Assembly (NCBI GenBank): GCA_036320915.1
Contig: JAXBDG010000008.1
Coordinates: forward strand, 1-64,000
Source: Linnemannia elongata
Lineage: Eukaryota > Mortierellomycota > Mortierellomycetes > Mortierellales > Mortierellaceae
Length of the DNA: 64,000 bases
Reading direction: 5' to 3'
Below, one piece after another: positions 30,367-43,100 of the stretch. Both the position numbers and the translations under genes were made by a program. The notes beneath the pieces are model-generated. The model ran no database searches and was not told where the DNA came from. It saw nothing but the letters and a program-made list of their open reading frames with translations. Numbering within the stretch: position 1 is the first letter of the stretch; each line of letters starts with the position of its first letter.

Positions 30367-30511
30367 TTGCGACTGGCCATGAGAGAACGCACACATGCCT
30401 CATTGGCGGTTTTTTGCTGTGTGTCGTTTTATATGTATGATCGCATTGGGTATGCATTTCCAATTTGTCTAAGTCATCTTCTTGACTGTATTTCTTAGTG
30501 TCTGAGCCGAA

Positions 30512-33051
30512 ATGTCTACTTCAGTAGGCTGGCACTCTGAGATTATTGATCAGCGGAAGGGAGCAGGCTATTTTCTGTCACAAACAGGACACCCATGCTT
30601 CAAACCCGTTGATTACATTAAATACCGCGCGTTACAGCGAGATCGGTCCTCAGCTCTGATCGATGAATGGAACCGATGGCTGTTAGACCTCAAGAGGAGT
30701 TCACATGAAGCCGTTCGGAGGGCTGCTGTTACCGCATCGGCACTCACCCAAGATGACATAGATGAGTATTACCGTGATCGAGTCTCTGTTGACCGCGAAC
30801 ACGATGCCCTTGAATCTTCAAGAAAACAGCTTCGAGTGACGGACCAACAGCTTACGTTGCGTATGGAGAAACGCCAGGGTGAGCCAAATGGATACATGGA
30901 TGCCTGTTAGGAATGTGTTTACTTAGATGTACAATGCTAAATCAATGCTACGTTACTTATAGTGGAGTCTACTCATTCCATGTCCTCTCCCAAGGATGAC
31001 AGGATCCAAGAAATTGCACGGCCAATCCAAGGTAAGCAAACTTGCATATACCGATTGGTGCGGAGACTCATACATTCCTTATGCATCGACTTCTTAGGCA
31101 CCTTTTGTCACCATGCGATCCCTGGGACGAACTGGATGAGGCATCACTTAAAACACCTCGTAATGAATCGGTCTCCCCCTTAACTTCAACGTTAATAGCT
31201 GCGAACTCAACAACGTCAACCGCAGGTACTTCAGCGACCGGCATGAGTGCAGAAAAAGCAGGACCCTCCGGCGCAAATACTGCATTGCGGCAGCTCCCAA
31301 ATGCTTCAACCACCCCTCCCGGAACGCCATCATCGCTTGCTGCTTCATCCTCGCACCTGGAATACCTTCCTCCCTATTCTGGAGCTGCCATGGACTCATA
31401 CCCCTCAGCCAACACAGTAACGTTTGACAACATCGCAACCATTACAGGATCAGCAGCTGATTTGAACGCTTCGGCCGCAGTTCCGGGACTGGCATCAGAA
31501 TGGAGCACTTCAGTAAGAGATCTGGGACCCATTACTGACTCGAACTCAGCTCCTTCATCAGCAACCACAGATGCACTCCCTACTGCTCATACAAACCGGA
31601 CCGTGATTAGCGCGTCAGGTATGCTTCCAGGATCCCCCGAAACGTTTCTAGCCGTACCCCCATCAGATGAACAATCAACAGCTATCGATGCAGATGAACA
31701 AGCAATTCTCCTATCACAAATCGAGGAGATTACGCATACATGTGCACCACAGGAAGGCAAGGCATGCTCAACTTGTCTCTTCAAGAACTACCAGCGGCTC
31801 AGTGTGGATGCCCTTGTGAAAAATCAGCTAAAGATTACGGAGATTGCAGACGTGGTATCTTTGATGGGGGTATTCGTGCCCTCAAGACCAACCGAAAGGA
31901 TGAAATCCGTTTTTTCAGATGATATTCTTCAAGCGTTCATCAAATCGGGCGAAGTCACACATGCGGAGTGGGACTCGGTTGAGTTTAACGATAGTTTGGC
32001 AATGAAAGCTGTTAAGGTACGTACATCAATTGCCTGGCTCGCGCTCATTTTTATTGATAGCCACTAACGTCCCCCCCTCCCTTTTTTTGCAGCTTTGCTT
32101 ACAGGACCGAAAGGATGATGTGGCGGCGACTCTTGTCCCTATGAACAAGGACCACAGACATATTCGCATCATGCTTGAAACACTGTAAGACTCGTTGTTG
32201 CAAAGTGTATAATGCTATTGATGCTGTCAACTCAATTTAATTTTCTTTTTGTCTCCTTTTTTCTTAGGCTGGAATATCTTCCGAAGGATGAAGACCGTTC
32301 GATTTCTGAGTATGAGTATACCGTCAAGCATATTGGGCCAGTTATGCAGGCATTTTTTGAATCGAAGAATGTCACCAGCCACTTGTAAGCATGAAAGCGC
32401 TGCAAATTTGTTGTTGGCGTTTGGTGGAATTGCTTCTAAGTAATTTTTTTATTATTGACAAATAGCCCAAACAAAGACTCATCAACGCAAAAGAAACTAG
32501 GGCTGAAGCCCGATCGACCCGATTTTACGGCCGCTGCTGGCAAAATAGAAATCGCATGGGGCGAGTTTTCTGGTCCAGCTCATGAGAACGATGAGTGGAA
32601 GAACCTTTGGGATTTCTTCCGTAATGTTCGCTATGGCAAGGCCTTCTTGGACTCTGGATTTGAGATGGCACCTCTCTTTCATATCATCTACGAGATTGGA
32701 AACTACATGCGACTAAGGACTGAATCCCGAGGGATGTATGTCCTTTATGAAGTGGGCAAGTTCACCATCCCAACTACAACTGCCAGGGTTGCCTCTCTGA
32801 TCGCAACTTTCTCCACTCTATTGATCGCAAAGGTATGTATTTTAGCTGAGTTGAGGTTTTTTTTAGTTATTCTCATATTGAGGTTTTGCAAGTTATTGTC
32901 ATTGAGATTTTTTATTTCTCTTTTGTAAAAAGACATTGAGGATATTGCAAAGGGCTCATTCAATGTTCTTAAGAGATCTTGGGGCTACAAAGACCTTGAA
33001 GAATCCAAGAAAGCTCGCGTTCAACGACCTAATCGCGGTCAAAAAAAGTAA
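30512..33051 (+). CDS. Hypothetical multi-exon protein, possible PD-(D/E)XK-like core
   Basis: Likely exons 30512-30878, 30963-31031, about 31098-32016, 32093-32184, 32268-32384, 32466-32832 and 32941-33051. All joins from exon 3 on close in phase; the second intron does not close with canonical sites, so a small exon, unusual site or frameshift is involved. The N-terminus is charged and helical, residues about 150-460 are S/T-rich and probably disordered, and the C-terminal 200 residues are conserved-looking. The segment RPDFTAA...IEIAWGEFSGP has the D-x(n)-E-x-G-E/K feel of PD-(D/E)XK nuclease folds; this is a weak inference. The product ends in a basic tail. I do not recognise a named family. 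Confidence 0.55.
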
Positions 33052-33375
33052 GAAGATTTTTAATATTTAATAACGAGAGGTTAAGGATTGAAGACTAAGC
33101 TGACATTGGTCATTTTCTTCTCGTCTTTGTCCGAAAAAGCCCTATCACTTCTGATTAAACCCTCTGCACACATGCTATCAAGGAAAACGGTTGCTTACTC
33201 TCAAGGTCGAAAAACAACATCATCAATGCTCATCTTTCCCTTTCTTTCTGTACACACCATTCAGATAATAAAAAACATTAAGGTTAGCTTTAGCGCACCA
33301 TCTACCAGCGACATAAAGGGAAACTGAGAGGGGGGGATGTTAAAAGAGGAGCGAGCAGAATTCATTTTTTTTGTC

Positions 33376-33452
33376 AGTTATCAGTCATTTGTATAGCAAG
33401 TTTTCTGTTATTGACAAAAATAAGCCACTTGCTACACAAATGACTGATAACT
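33376..33452. repeat. Inverted repeat, 26-bp arms
   Basis: AGTTATCAGTCATTTG... at 33376-33401 pairs with 33427-33452 with one mismatch around a 25-bp loop. No target duplication is visible. It could be a MITE remnant or transcript-end hairpin for the upstream gene. Confidence 0.6.
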
Positions 33453-34577
33453 CTAGAGTCTTGAGGTAGAAGCAGATGTATTGGTTAGGGATGCTGCTAG
33501 GTAGGTACAGTACGATCTTTATATATCAGTGAAGTCTGGACATAAAACAAACAAAACAATCCGGCGGTTATTGTCAATGGAGGGACAGAAGAAAAGATGG
33601 TAGAGGGACAGAATAAGAAAGGAGAGATGCTTGAAGAGAGATGCTGCTTGAAAAAGAGATGCTGCTTGAAAAAGCAGGGGCAGGGAAAAGCAAGGAAAGG
33701 AAAAGGCAAAAAGGGGAAAGCAAGGCAGGAAAGAAAGAGCAGTGAGAAGAAAGGACAACACCAAAGCGAGCTTCGAAAAGAAGATGGCTGAAGAGAGTGG
33801 GTGCAGGCAAGAATAAGGGCAAGGAATAGCCAGGTACAAACCAGAGACAACACCAGTGGATAACGCCGGTAGAAAACAGCAAGGAATGTAAACGTCAGGA
33901 ATAGGGAAAAGAAAGGGCGGGGAAAAGCAAGAACAGGGAAAAGAAGGGACACCCGCACCTTGTTGCTTTTATTTATTTGGAAGTGTGAAGTGAAGATGTT
34001 TTAAATAAAGAACTATTTGCAACAAGACCAGCTACTCTTTCATACTACTTTTGCTATGTCGTGTAAAGGCCTCCGCAGATGAGGCATTTTCTGATTAGCT
34101 TGGACCATTGGACACATTGGACAATGCCAATGGACAACACTGATAGGCACCAATATGAAAAGGCAACATCTAACAACCGAGTAAAAAGAGATAGGCAAAT
34201 ATAAGATCCCATGGGAGGGATAGAAAAAAAGACGTCAGGGAAGGAACGAAAAAATAGATGTCAGAGGAGGAAAAGAAAAAGGGGGTAGGGGAAGAGAAAA
34301 TGGGACTCAGGGGGAGGTCTAAAAAAAGGGATTAAAGGGGAGGGACAGAAAAAAAATGTCAGGGGAAGGATAATGAAATTAGGTTCAAGAGAGAAAAAAG
34401 CCTAGGAGTGAGAGATATGGTAACTCTAAGGGGTGGCCTTTAGTTCAACCTGGGTGTAAAAAAAATTGGTGACAATGTTTATGCTTGCAAACCATAAGGC
34501 AAATTCTTGGTCCCACCGGGACAGCAGCAAACAAAGGGGAGCACAGTTTACTGTGCCAGCCAAAAACACAGTAAATC

Positions 34578-34645
34578 AACACAGCAAAACACAACGAAAA
34601 ACACATTATCAACACAGCAAAAACACAACGAAAAACACATTATCA
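34578..34645 (+). repeat. 33-bp direct repeat, two copies
   Basis: Adjacent copies of an A/C-rich unit beginning AACACAGCAAAA, differing by one extra A. Simple slippage or duplication product. Confidence 0.7.
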
Positions 34646-35065
34646 ACAGTCTGAAGAGACTACCGTACAACGGCTGATTGTTCACCATTCAAATCTTATC
34701 TGTCAGCACCATATTTCTTCAATAATAGGTGCACTAGAGCGAAAGTCCTAGACATGTGATACGATAGTATAACAATACCGGATGTAGCAGTGAGAATGAA
34801 TAGGTGGACGATTGAAGAGATGTGGTTGATAGAGGCATGTCGAGAAATAAACTTGCCTGGCAATTTGACTGGCAAACCTTGCTTGTCAACGTTATCCTCC
34901 TATAGAGATCATAGACGTCATCATGGAAATACAGGGAACTTTCATCCTTGCGACTAGGTACTGAATTCTGCGCCGTAGTTATCCCCTCTCATGCCTTGGC
35001 AGCAACGTCCAATGGAAGCGGCAGTCGATATTGGCATTAAAAAGGTCCGAACTATCATCAAAGGG

Positions 35066-35400
35066 TAGCCGAGAGATTGCACAGCGAAGAGCCCATCTTT
35101 TCTTCTGTGCCTCAACTTGAATCCGCCCTTCCCGTTTCCCGTTGAGTCTACAGTATTGTCTCTTGGGGGGGAGGAGGGGATCATTGAAAGTTAGCCGAGA
35201 TTGCACAGCAGAGAGGCCCATTCCTTCCCTCCCCTAAAATCTTTTCTTCTGCACCTCCCCTTGAGTCCGCCCTTCCCGTTTCCCGTTGAGTCTACAGTAT
35301 TATCTCTTGGGGGGGGGGGGAGAAGGGGATCATCGAAAGTTAGCCGAGAGATTGCACAGCAGATAGGCCCATTCCTTCCCTACCCTAACATCTTTTTTTT
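35066..35400 (+). repeat. Three tandem units upstream of the reductase gene
   Basis: Units start at 35066, 35192 and 35341, each beginning TAGCCGAGA(GA)TTGCACAGC and carrying CCGTTTCCCGTTGAG and a G-run (the first two in full, the third partial). They sit 270-600 bp upstream of the fatty acyl-CoA reductase ATG and may repeat regulatory sites. Confidence 0.7.
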
Positions 35401-35665
35401 CTATCTCATCCCCTTTAGTCTATGTCTCTGCCCCTTTCTGATTCTTAAATAGAATACCGCTCTCGAGGTTCTCCATCATCCTACTCACAGATGAGGACAC
35501 AGGAGTCATGACATACAGCCTTCATAAAAGGACGCTTGTCCTCCGCTTTTTGCTTTTGACAACATCCTGTCCTCGTCCCACCGACCATCTACCTATTTTC
35601 TTCACTTTTCACACCAACTTCTTTCACCACTTGTGGCTTTCCCTTTTCTTCTCTTCCCTGCAGCC

Positions 35666-37542
35666 ATGTCGACCGATCCGCTAAGGGCGCTAGAGTTCTA
35701 TGCGCAAAATAATGTTCTTTTGCTCACAGGGTGCACTGGCTTTGTCGGAAAAGTCATTCTCGAGAAAGTCCTGCGCTCGTTGCCACAGGTCAAAAAGTAA
35801 GATGCTGCTATACTGTCAATTCGATACGGGAGGAATTGTAATGTACATCAGACCTTGCACACAGATTTCCTTTCGCAGTTCGATCTTCGTTGCACGATAT
35901 TTGCTTTTGGCGTTCCGCATAACTCAATTAAACCTCACAAAAGAATCTACGTTCTAGTGCGGGGCTCGTCCAAGGGCGCGGCGCAGTACCGCGTTGAGAA
36001 TGAAATCTTCGGGTCGCGGATCTGGGAGACACTGCGAGCACAGTTCCCGGACGAAGCACAGTTCAGGACAGAGGTCATGAGTAAAGTTGTTGCTATTCAG
36101 GGTGACATGAGCATTGACAGACTCGGACTGTCGGAGGAGGATCGAGCGACGATTCAAAAGGACACGACTGTGTTCATCAATAGCGCAGCCTCGATCACCT
36201 TTGATGGTCCTTTGAAGAGTGCGTTCAATGTACGTTTAAAAGACAAGATTGTTTGCGTCAGTGCAGCGATCGTGAAGAAATGATCATCTGTACGGTTGTC
36301 ATGATGTACATTCGCTGTTGGGCGTAGTTGACACAATGAGCTTCTCCACTTACCTCGATTTTGCTAGTTGAACACTAAAGGACCCTTGCGAGCGTGCGAG
36401 ATCATGAAGGAGATGCCGCACTTGAAGGCAGTTGTCCAGATCTCAACCTCATATGTCAACGCGTACTTGCAACCCCAGCATGTCGACGAGAAAATATACT
36501 CACACCCATTTGGCAACCCTGAGGACGTCTACAAGAAGATTCAAGCCATGTCTGATGACGAGATCAATGATTACGAGCGGGATTGTGTCCTGAAGACATA
36601 CCCAAACACCTACACCTTTACGAAATCGCTGGCAGAGCACTTACTTCAGAGCAGGTACAGCGCCTTGCAACTACCCCTCGTCATAGTAAGGCCATCCGTG
36701 ATTGGTGCAGCGATCTCTGAGCCTGTTCCTTCCTGGGTCGAGGGAATTGGGGCCTTTACTGGAATTTTTGTAGCAACTGGGCTAGGCGTCGTGCAGGAAT
36801 GGGTAGCTGACGAGGTATGCAACTCCGCAACAATAAGTGGTGAATTATTCCTGCTTGTTTTCCTTGTTGACTAACGCGCTTAATCCCCTCCCCCCTCCCA
36901 AACTCACGCAACAACTAGACTAAAGTGGTGTGCATGATTCCAGTAGATATATTTGCGAAGGTCACTCTCATGGCTGCTGTAGCAATCGCTGCTGGTTACC
37001 TGCAGACTGGATCAGATGTGCCCATCGTTCAAGTTGGAACTAGTTCCCACTGTCCCATCACCTTTGGACAAATGTTCCGGCCCTCACTTGAATACTGGCG
37101 TGTGGCCCGAGCACCGGCAGGTCGCATCTCTGACGACATCCGCGTGCATCTCTACTCTGTAGAGGATTTCCCTCGCCGGTTCCAGCAACGGTTCCGCAAA
37201 GAACTCGCCCACGTCGCCGAGTCTGAGGAGGGCAAGAGAAAGTACCAGAAGCTACTCAAAAGGGCGTGGGAAATCCCAGCGTCGAAGGGATGGGCCACTA
37301 CGTCCACTTGGGTCTTTGAGACAAAAAAGGCGTTTGAGATGGATCGGATGGCACCAAAGGAGTTGCAGACAGGGCTGGAGAAGGGAGTGGATTGGGAGAT
37401 ATATACAAAGAATTACCTACTGGGGACCCATGAGTTCGTGCTTGGCGAGGAGGTGGATCGGTCGATTGCAATGGACTTTAAGGTGAAGTCAATGCAACGT
37501 GTTTATGTACCTGATGAGGAGAAAACTCGTTCGCGTTTGTAG
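35666..37542 (+). CDS. Fatty acyl-CoA reductase
   Basis: Exons 35666-35796, 35944-36229, 36368-36814 and 36919-37542 join in phase to 495 residues, the usual length. The N-terminal Rossmann domain starts with TGCTGFVG (GxxGxxG NADPH site). The catalytic pair is the Y and K of YTFTK, with STSYVN upstream, as in the male-sterility/FAR extended SDR family. The C-terminal sterile (FAR_C) domain runs from about residue 360 (HLYSVEDFP...). It reduces long-chain acyl-CoA to fatty alcohol with NADPH, probably at the endoplasmic reticulum or peroxisome membrane. ATG chosen as the first in a CT-rich leader. Introns are 104-147 bp. Confidence 0.88.
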
Positions 37543-38255
37543 ATGTTACGATCAAATAAATATAACAAAGATGATACTCACAGCCATGGCTAAAAAACAG
37601 GCGCAGCGTCTTCACGGCTCTATTTTGGTAGACGTAAAAACAAATAATTGGGCACACATATGGTCGAAGATGCACCTGTCAAAGACAAAGGCAGATAAGA
37701 GAGAGAGAGAGGAAGGATACACGCTGGATATTGCAAGATGAAGCTCTATGAAGTCTATCTGTAGATACTATTTCTTACGAATATTCGCTATTTGCATTCG
37801 ATTCGCATTCGATGCGCATATTGTAAATGCGGATATAAGTCCCATTCGCCTCAGTTCAATAGCTAAAGCAGAATACGTAAGACAGGAGGTGGATGAATGT
37901 TACAAGGTCTATCAGACGCCATGTTACACGATACACGTACAAACATATAGACACACTTTTTCCAGAAGCGCACTAGCTAACGTCCCCCAGGCTTCCACGA
38001 TGCTGCTTCACCGTTTCTTCGTAGCCCTAGAAGGTGTTGGTGTCACTGAGACGCCTGTCAATGGTTTTGCTACTGCAGAAGTGGACGTCGAAGGTGCTGC
38101 TGTTGCGGAGACGCCCGTTACTCGTGTTGTGGTTGTTGGAGGCTCAATTGTTGCCCTGGTGTATATTTCCAATGCTGCTGTTCATGAACAAATACGAGAT
38201 AGTCGATGTTAGTCTTCAGAGCTCGATTGTGCATGTCGTTAAATACTCAGAAAAA
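37543..38255. other. Intergenic region, no supported gene
   Basis: A 154-codon frame at 37748-38212 contains an internal near-repeat (EGVGVTETPV / EGAAVAETPV) and a hydrophobic stretch, but has no clear start context, introns or homologue. I cannot support it. The rest is AT-rich. Confidence 0.4.
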
Positions 38256-39077
38256 CTAAATAACTACAGTGAACAAACCTTCGTTTTGCAGGCCATGCTC
38301 CAGTTCCCCGCGGGCACTTGATAGAAAGTCGTCGAATGTACCTGAGGAAGTCACTTCCCCGACCTCATGTACTCTGAGATTTGTGCGATTAGCTACTACC
38401 CCAGTATGGAAGTCTGGCCCGCGTCTCGTCCAGAATCTGTCCTCCTTGTGTTTACGAAGATCATCGAGCGATGTCTTGAGAACTTATCGTCTTTTTGTTC
38501 GAATGGCGCTACTCTCCAGTATTGCGCAGTATGCTTCTGTCGCCAACTTCCGGTCACTCAGGTCGAACTTGTGAACGAACGCTGGAAACGAAACATTCTC
38601 CACCGGGTCTGTCCATGTTGCCTATTCCGGGGGGGGGGGGGGGGGGGGAGGGGAGTGGTCAGTAAGTGGACTTTCGTATAAGTAAAAACAGCGAAGGTAA
38701 ACAGGCACAAAAGACCGGGATAATTGACTGTCATTCAATGGCGAACTATTACATATGCGAAAGTCTACTTACTGACCACCTTCCTGGTGCTCCTTGGGTA
38801 TAGTCGACGTAGTTATACAACGTGGAGCCACTAAAAGAAACCTCAGAAAGAAAAAGGTGAATAAGATAATAAGTGCCCTGCCTGCTGTACAAAATGACTT
38901 TTGGACGTATGTGCGGAACGAAAAATAATTTCGACCTCTCTCCTTCCCACAGCAGGGGATGCAAGTTTTTAGATGCGATTGTGGTTGACGATTTCGCATC
39001 TAAACCAAGACTAGGAGCGGATTCAACGATGTCGGTTACATTAGCAACGTTTTCATTTGAGGGAGTAATCAGATCCA
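38256..39077 (-). pseudogene. Decayed hypothetical gene with MITE in its intron
   Basis: Minus-strand coding-like blocks: about 39077-38950 (DLITPSNENVANV...), 38835-38780 (a GSTLYNYVDY peptide) and 38621-38256 (about 120 codons, including DFHTGVVANR). The last block carries one in-frame TAA (38484-38486), probably CAA originally, in otherwise clean coding sequence. An intron between the last two blocks contains a MITE and a G/C homopolymer of about 20 bases. The segment R-G-P-D-F...H-E-V-G-E-V loosely recalls the gene at 30512. Family unknown; upstream exons not resolved. Confidence 0.45.
38655..38779. mobile_element. MITE-like inverted repeat, 125 bp
   Basis: Ends GTGGTCAGTAAGT... in inverted orientation with about 25-bp arms (two or three mismatches). 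On the minus strand its first bases coincide with an exon end, and the arm contains CAGTAAGT, a consensus splice donor. I see no target duplication; one side is a long homopolymer. Confidence 0.6.
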
Positions 39078-39159
39078 CTTCCAGCCATTCTCATCGTACT
39101 GTGTGCCTATGCACCCTCTCAAAATTGACTGAGTGGTGTCACTTTGAGTGAGCATTCAT

Positions 39160-39355
39160 TTCCCAGCACAGGGTGTTAGACCACATGCTGCATCTTTGAG
39201 TCTATCAATCCTCAGCATTCGCTTTTTTAAGCATGAGTCGTGGTGTTTGTACGCAGCAAGAAAGGCGTATGCCAGCAGTGCTAAAATACCTCCTATTGGA
39301 AGTTTGTATTTCTGTCGTTCAGCGACATTATGTATGCTTAGAAAGGTATCGGAAC
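39160..39355 (-). other. Possible exon with one membrane helix
   Basis: A minus-strand frame after an AG acceptor reads a roughly 60-residue peptide with a hydrophobic helix (GGILALLAYAFLAAY) followed by a basic, cysteine-containing tail ending CAGK and a stop. Composition is coding-like, but no upstream exon is secure. Confidence 0.25.
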
Positions 39356-39359
39356 GACA

Positions 39360-40167
39360 AAGGACTGGTCCTTGCAGTTATGTTGAAAAGTAGAAGGTGC
39401 ATGAGGACATGTGTGTGCTTTGAGTCGGTTTCTATGGTGATGGTTTCCCTTGAGGAGCTTGACTGGCATTAGGAGAAAATCCAGCCTGGCAGTTAGTCGC
39501 CGAAGACTGATGGGAGATGCGATGATGAAATATAGGCGATAATGGCTGGGGTGAGTTGTTCTGTTCAAGCAAGGTGTTGTCGCCTGCATGTCAAATATGA
39601 CTGTAGGATCCTGTCTGCGTATTTTGTCAAGTATCGTTAGCTGTATTGCTCTGCTATCCGTTTGACTGTCCTCTTTTCTTCGTTTTTGTACTGTTGTTGT
39701 CTCCTAAGTGAACACTGGAGATAACTTTGGGTGAGGGTGATGAGAGAGAGAAGAAGGGAGTGACCAAGCTGATTGATGAAACAAACGAAGAGTGGGAATG
39801 TTGTTGTAGATAGGAGGAGTGAAATAGAGCTGATTGATGGCTGAATTAAAACAGGGCCTCGGTAGGGCAAGGTCATCAAAGAAGTCCCACATTTATTCAC
39901 AAGTTCTGTGTGGGCGAAGTTCGACAAAATAGAAAAGGGTTAGATTGAGTTTGCATGGTGTGTTCTCCCACGTTTACTTGGCGGCTGAACGCCGGCCTTC
40001 CACGGACCATATATATCCTGCACATGTTGAGGTGCTGAAATAACAAAGAAGGTTGCCGGTCATTCATTCACCATCAAGCGTACGCACCCACACCTTGGTT
40101 GCCACCTGCCGCCAGTATCATCTCGTCCTTGCAGTGATATCAAGTTGCGCGATCCAAAGATCGTTTA
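39360..40167. other. Intergenic region
   Basis: 3' side of the GCP2 gene. AT-rich with scattered frames lacking support. I see no repeat or RNA gene. Confidence 0.5.
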
Positions 40168-43100
40168 TTACGAGGAGGAATTTCCCGCGAGATGCTGACT
40201 TGTTGTTGTCTGATTCGCGTAGAACTGGTTGTAATCCAGCCTGACAACAAGGCACAGATACTGGACAGTCTCTGTGGCACTGTAAAAGTTGAGCGCCTCG
40301 ATCAACAGTTTGATGTGGTAGATAAACCCGTCCTCAAACTCGTTCAATCGCTTCATGGCCTGTTCGATCTGCTGTACTTGGTTGGAAGGCGCCATAGCGG
40401 CTGTCTCTTCGTCCAGTTGGTTCTCCATCGCCATTAGTGCCCGAGTGAACCGGTCCGTGTAATTTGTAAACTTGATACACGTCGACATGAGCTTGGAGTA
40501 GATCTGTTATTATGGAAACATTGAAACAACCGCAGAGTTAGTACACTTCTCCATCAGCATACTGGAGACAACATACCGACCTTGACAAAAGCATATCAAC
40601 ATACCCGAAGGAGCTTGGAGTTTGTCAACATGCATTCGTTGAGACAGGTATCCAAGAAATCAGAGTGAATCTGGAGAACCTGGTCGACCGTCGAAACCTT
40701 GGAGAGTTTGGAGGCCAGCTCTCTCCAGTTCGGCTCCAAAACCTCGGAACAGACGTAGTACGCAAACTGTTGAACAAAGGTCAACATTCTCCCCCGCAGA
40801 CTGTACACCCGTCCTCGCCACTGCTTTAGCTCGGGTGACGTATTCTTCCAGACAATGGATTTTGCATGTTCTGTCCACGTGGCGCAGAGAACTTGCTCGC
40901 CGTGCTTGAGGTACAAAAGGTGTCGGAAGAGGAGTTGGTATTTGGTGAGCGCCTTGCGCGATATAACAAGCGACAGCGGGAATTTGACAGAATAGTCGAG
41001 CGTGAGGGCGTCAATTCCTAGAGTTATGCCATGCATAAATAACAGTTTGTAAATAATTTTGCATCGACGAAACTAGCAGTGATTGAGATGAACTTCACCC
41101 GATATAATCGTAGCTTACCGGCGAGCGGTCCTCTGCTTTGTGTTGGTAGCTCTGCAGTCGACATCATAATACCGTCCATTGAAGACAAGCCTCCGGTGGA
41201 AATCCCGCTCTTGGTACCATTGTCGCGACCTTCCACAACATTTTCGTCGTGCCAAGAGTCATTTGATCCTTGCTGCTGATGGATGCCACTGCCAGCCCTG
41301 CTGTGGCTCCTGATTTTATAGCTGGAGGCTCGCGAGTCCACTCTTTCATTTCCTAGTATCTGTCCTTGTCCTTGATCCTGGAGCGCTTGTCCCTGTCCAA
41401 GCCCACCAACATGTATGATTCGGAGTAGTTGGTCGACCAGGCTGAGATGGCTGAGGTCAACCTTGAGGTCCTCTTTAAAAATATCATTGACTGTAACAGA
41501 CGATGGGTTGCGAAGGGCCAAATCCATGAGAGACTGTAGCTTGTTCAGAGAAACTTCTTTGGACGGCCGCTTCAGCTCTGCGGAGGCCAGATCCAGAAAG
41601 TGCGTAAAGTAGTCGGATTGATCCAAGAAAAAGTATCGCTTCATCGACCTAACGAGAATCAGGAGTTGTATATTAGCATAGTGTATAGTTGCTAATGGCA
41701 AGAAGTTAGCTTGACGATTAGCCGTGACATTGCAGATCATATTATCCATACCGAAGTCTTCCAAGAAGCTGCTTGTCCTTCAAAAGCAAGTCCAACAGTT
41801 TTTTGTTTGCGTACTGATAGGCGTCCTCAATGGTATCCACGAGACGCCCGCCACTCAAAGCAGCCAGGATATCGTTGCGCTCCAGAACATTAGTCGACGC
41901 AGATGGGTGTACTGTGGCTGACGCGCTCCTGTCGGCCTGAGATAGGTGAATGCCGCACTCTCTGATAACGTTCAGGTACTTTCCCGCCAAAAGAATTTTA
42001 CTCTTCAGGGGAACCAAGAAGGAAGGCACATAGTTCTCCCGTATAGTGTATCGTTGTTCCCAATAGGCATCATTGAAGTCCTCCTTGATGTTCTCCTTGC
42101 TGACCTTGCGACTTTTCACAATCATGAACTCCTCGTAAGGATCTCGGATCTCTCCCTTATGGATCCATGATTCCAGCATATTGATGTAAGGTACCGATGC
42201 CTTGTTGAGCAGGAATCCATAAAGCTTTTTTGTCACGGGATCGCTATGGAGAGTAATCATTCATCACTTGCCAGGGTTAGTGATGTATCAAAATGTACAT
42301 AAGACCGTACGAATTGTGCATCGAAGGTGTACATACCCGCTCATGTTGAACATGCCAGCGGCAATTATGGCAAGAATGCTCCCGCCCTTGCACTCTAATG
42401 GGATGCCCTCCTTAGGATTTAGCAGTGCCTCGATTTCGTCATCGGGCTCCGTCTTCTTGCCAGCTTCTCGAATTACGCCTACAAGGATATCAAGTGAGCT
42501 CAACGTCTGCATGGTTGGTTGGATGTAGTACCACAATTTTTGAAGAGTAAAGTCTGGAGACGATCGGAACTGGTTTTCCAATTGCGCTATCAAGATCAAG
42601 TACTCCTAAGATTTTCACAAGGATAGCAACGTTGTCAGTCTCACTTGCTCCCAGTTAAGCACTAGCACATTCCCTTGAAAACTCTTGTCAACATGCATGT
42701 ACCTTGAGCAGGTTCCTGATGGCTGCACACAGTGCATGGCTGACATATCCGTACTCAAAGCGTGAGTGCAGTTCCACAAACGCCTCCAATGATAGGTAGA
42801 TGGATGCTAGTGGTAGTATCCGTGAGACCAAATCCCGTAATGATGGGTCTATTGACGATTGTGCAAATGAGCATTGTTAGTACATATGTGCAAGACAAAC
42901 CGATCTCATCATTAATGGCAGGGTCGATCACATAAGACTACGACATACCAAGGCTTTCATCTGTTTTGAATTCCTTGTGAATATACTCCATGTCCAAATC
43001 CTGAGGTGCGGTTGAAGGCGTGACAATGCTGATATATGTTCCTTCAATGCCCTACATAGAGGTAAATGTAGAAGGCAAAAGTAAGTACCAACTCTTGCGC

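Larger units (their letters stand above)
33052..35665. other. 2.6-kb intergenic region with repeats
   Basis: No convincing gene. It holds an imperfect inverted repeat (33376-33452), a purine-rich stretch with small duplications (33580-34430), a 33-bp direct repeat (34578-34645) and three larger tandem units (35066-35400). Frames in the purine-rich part are low-complexity artefacts. Confidence 0.6.

Noticed and set aside
33574..33958. Overlapping minus-strand hydrophobic frames
   Set aside because: Translations of a purine-rich low-complexity tract on the opposite strand.
37748..38212. 154-codon frame as a gene
   Set aside because: No domain, splice continuity or credible start; composition not clearly coding.
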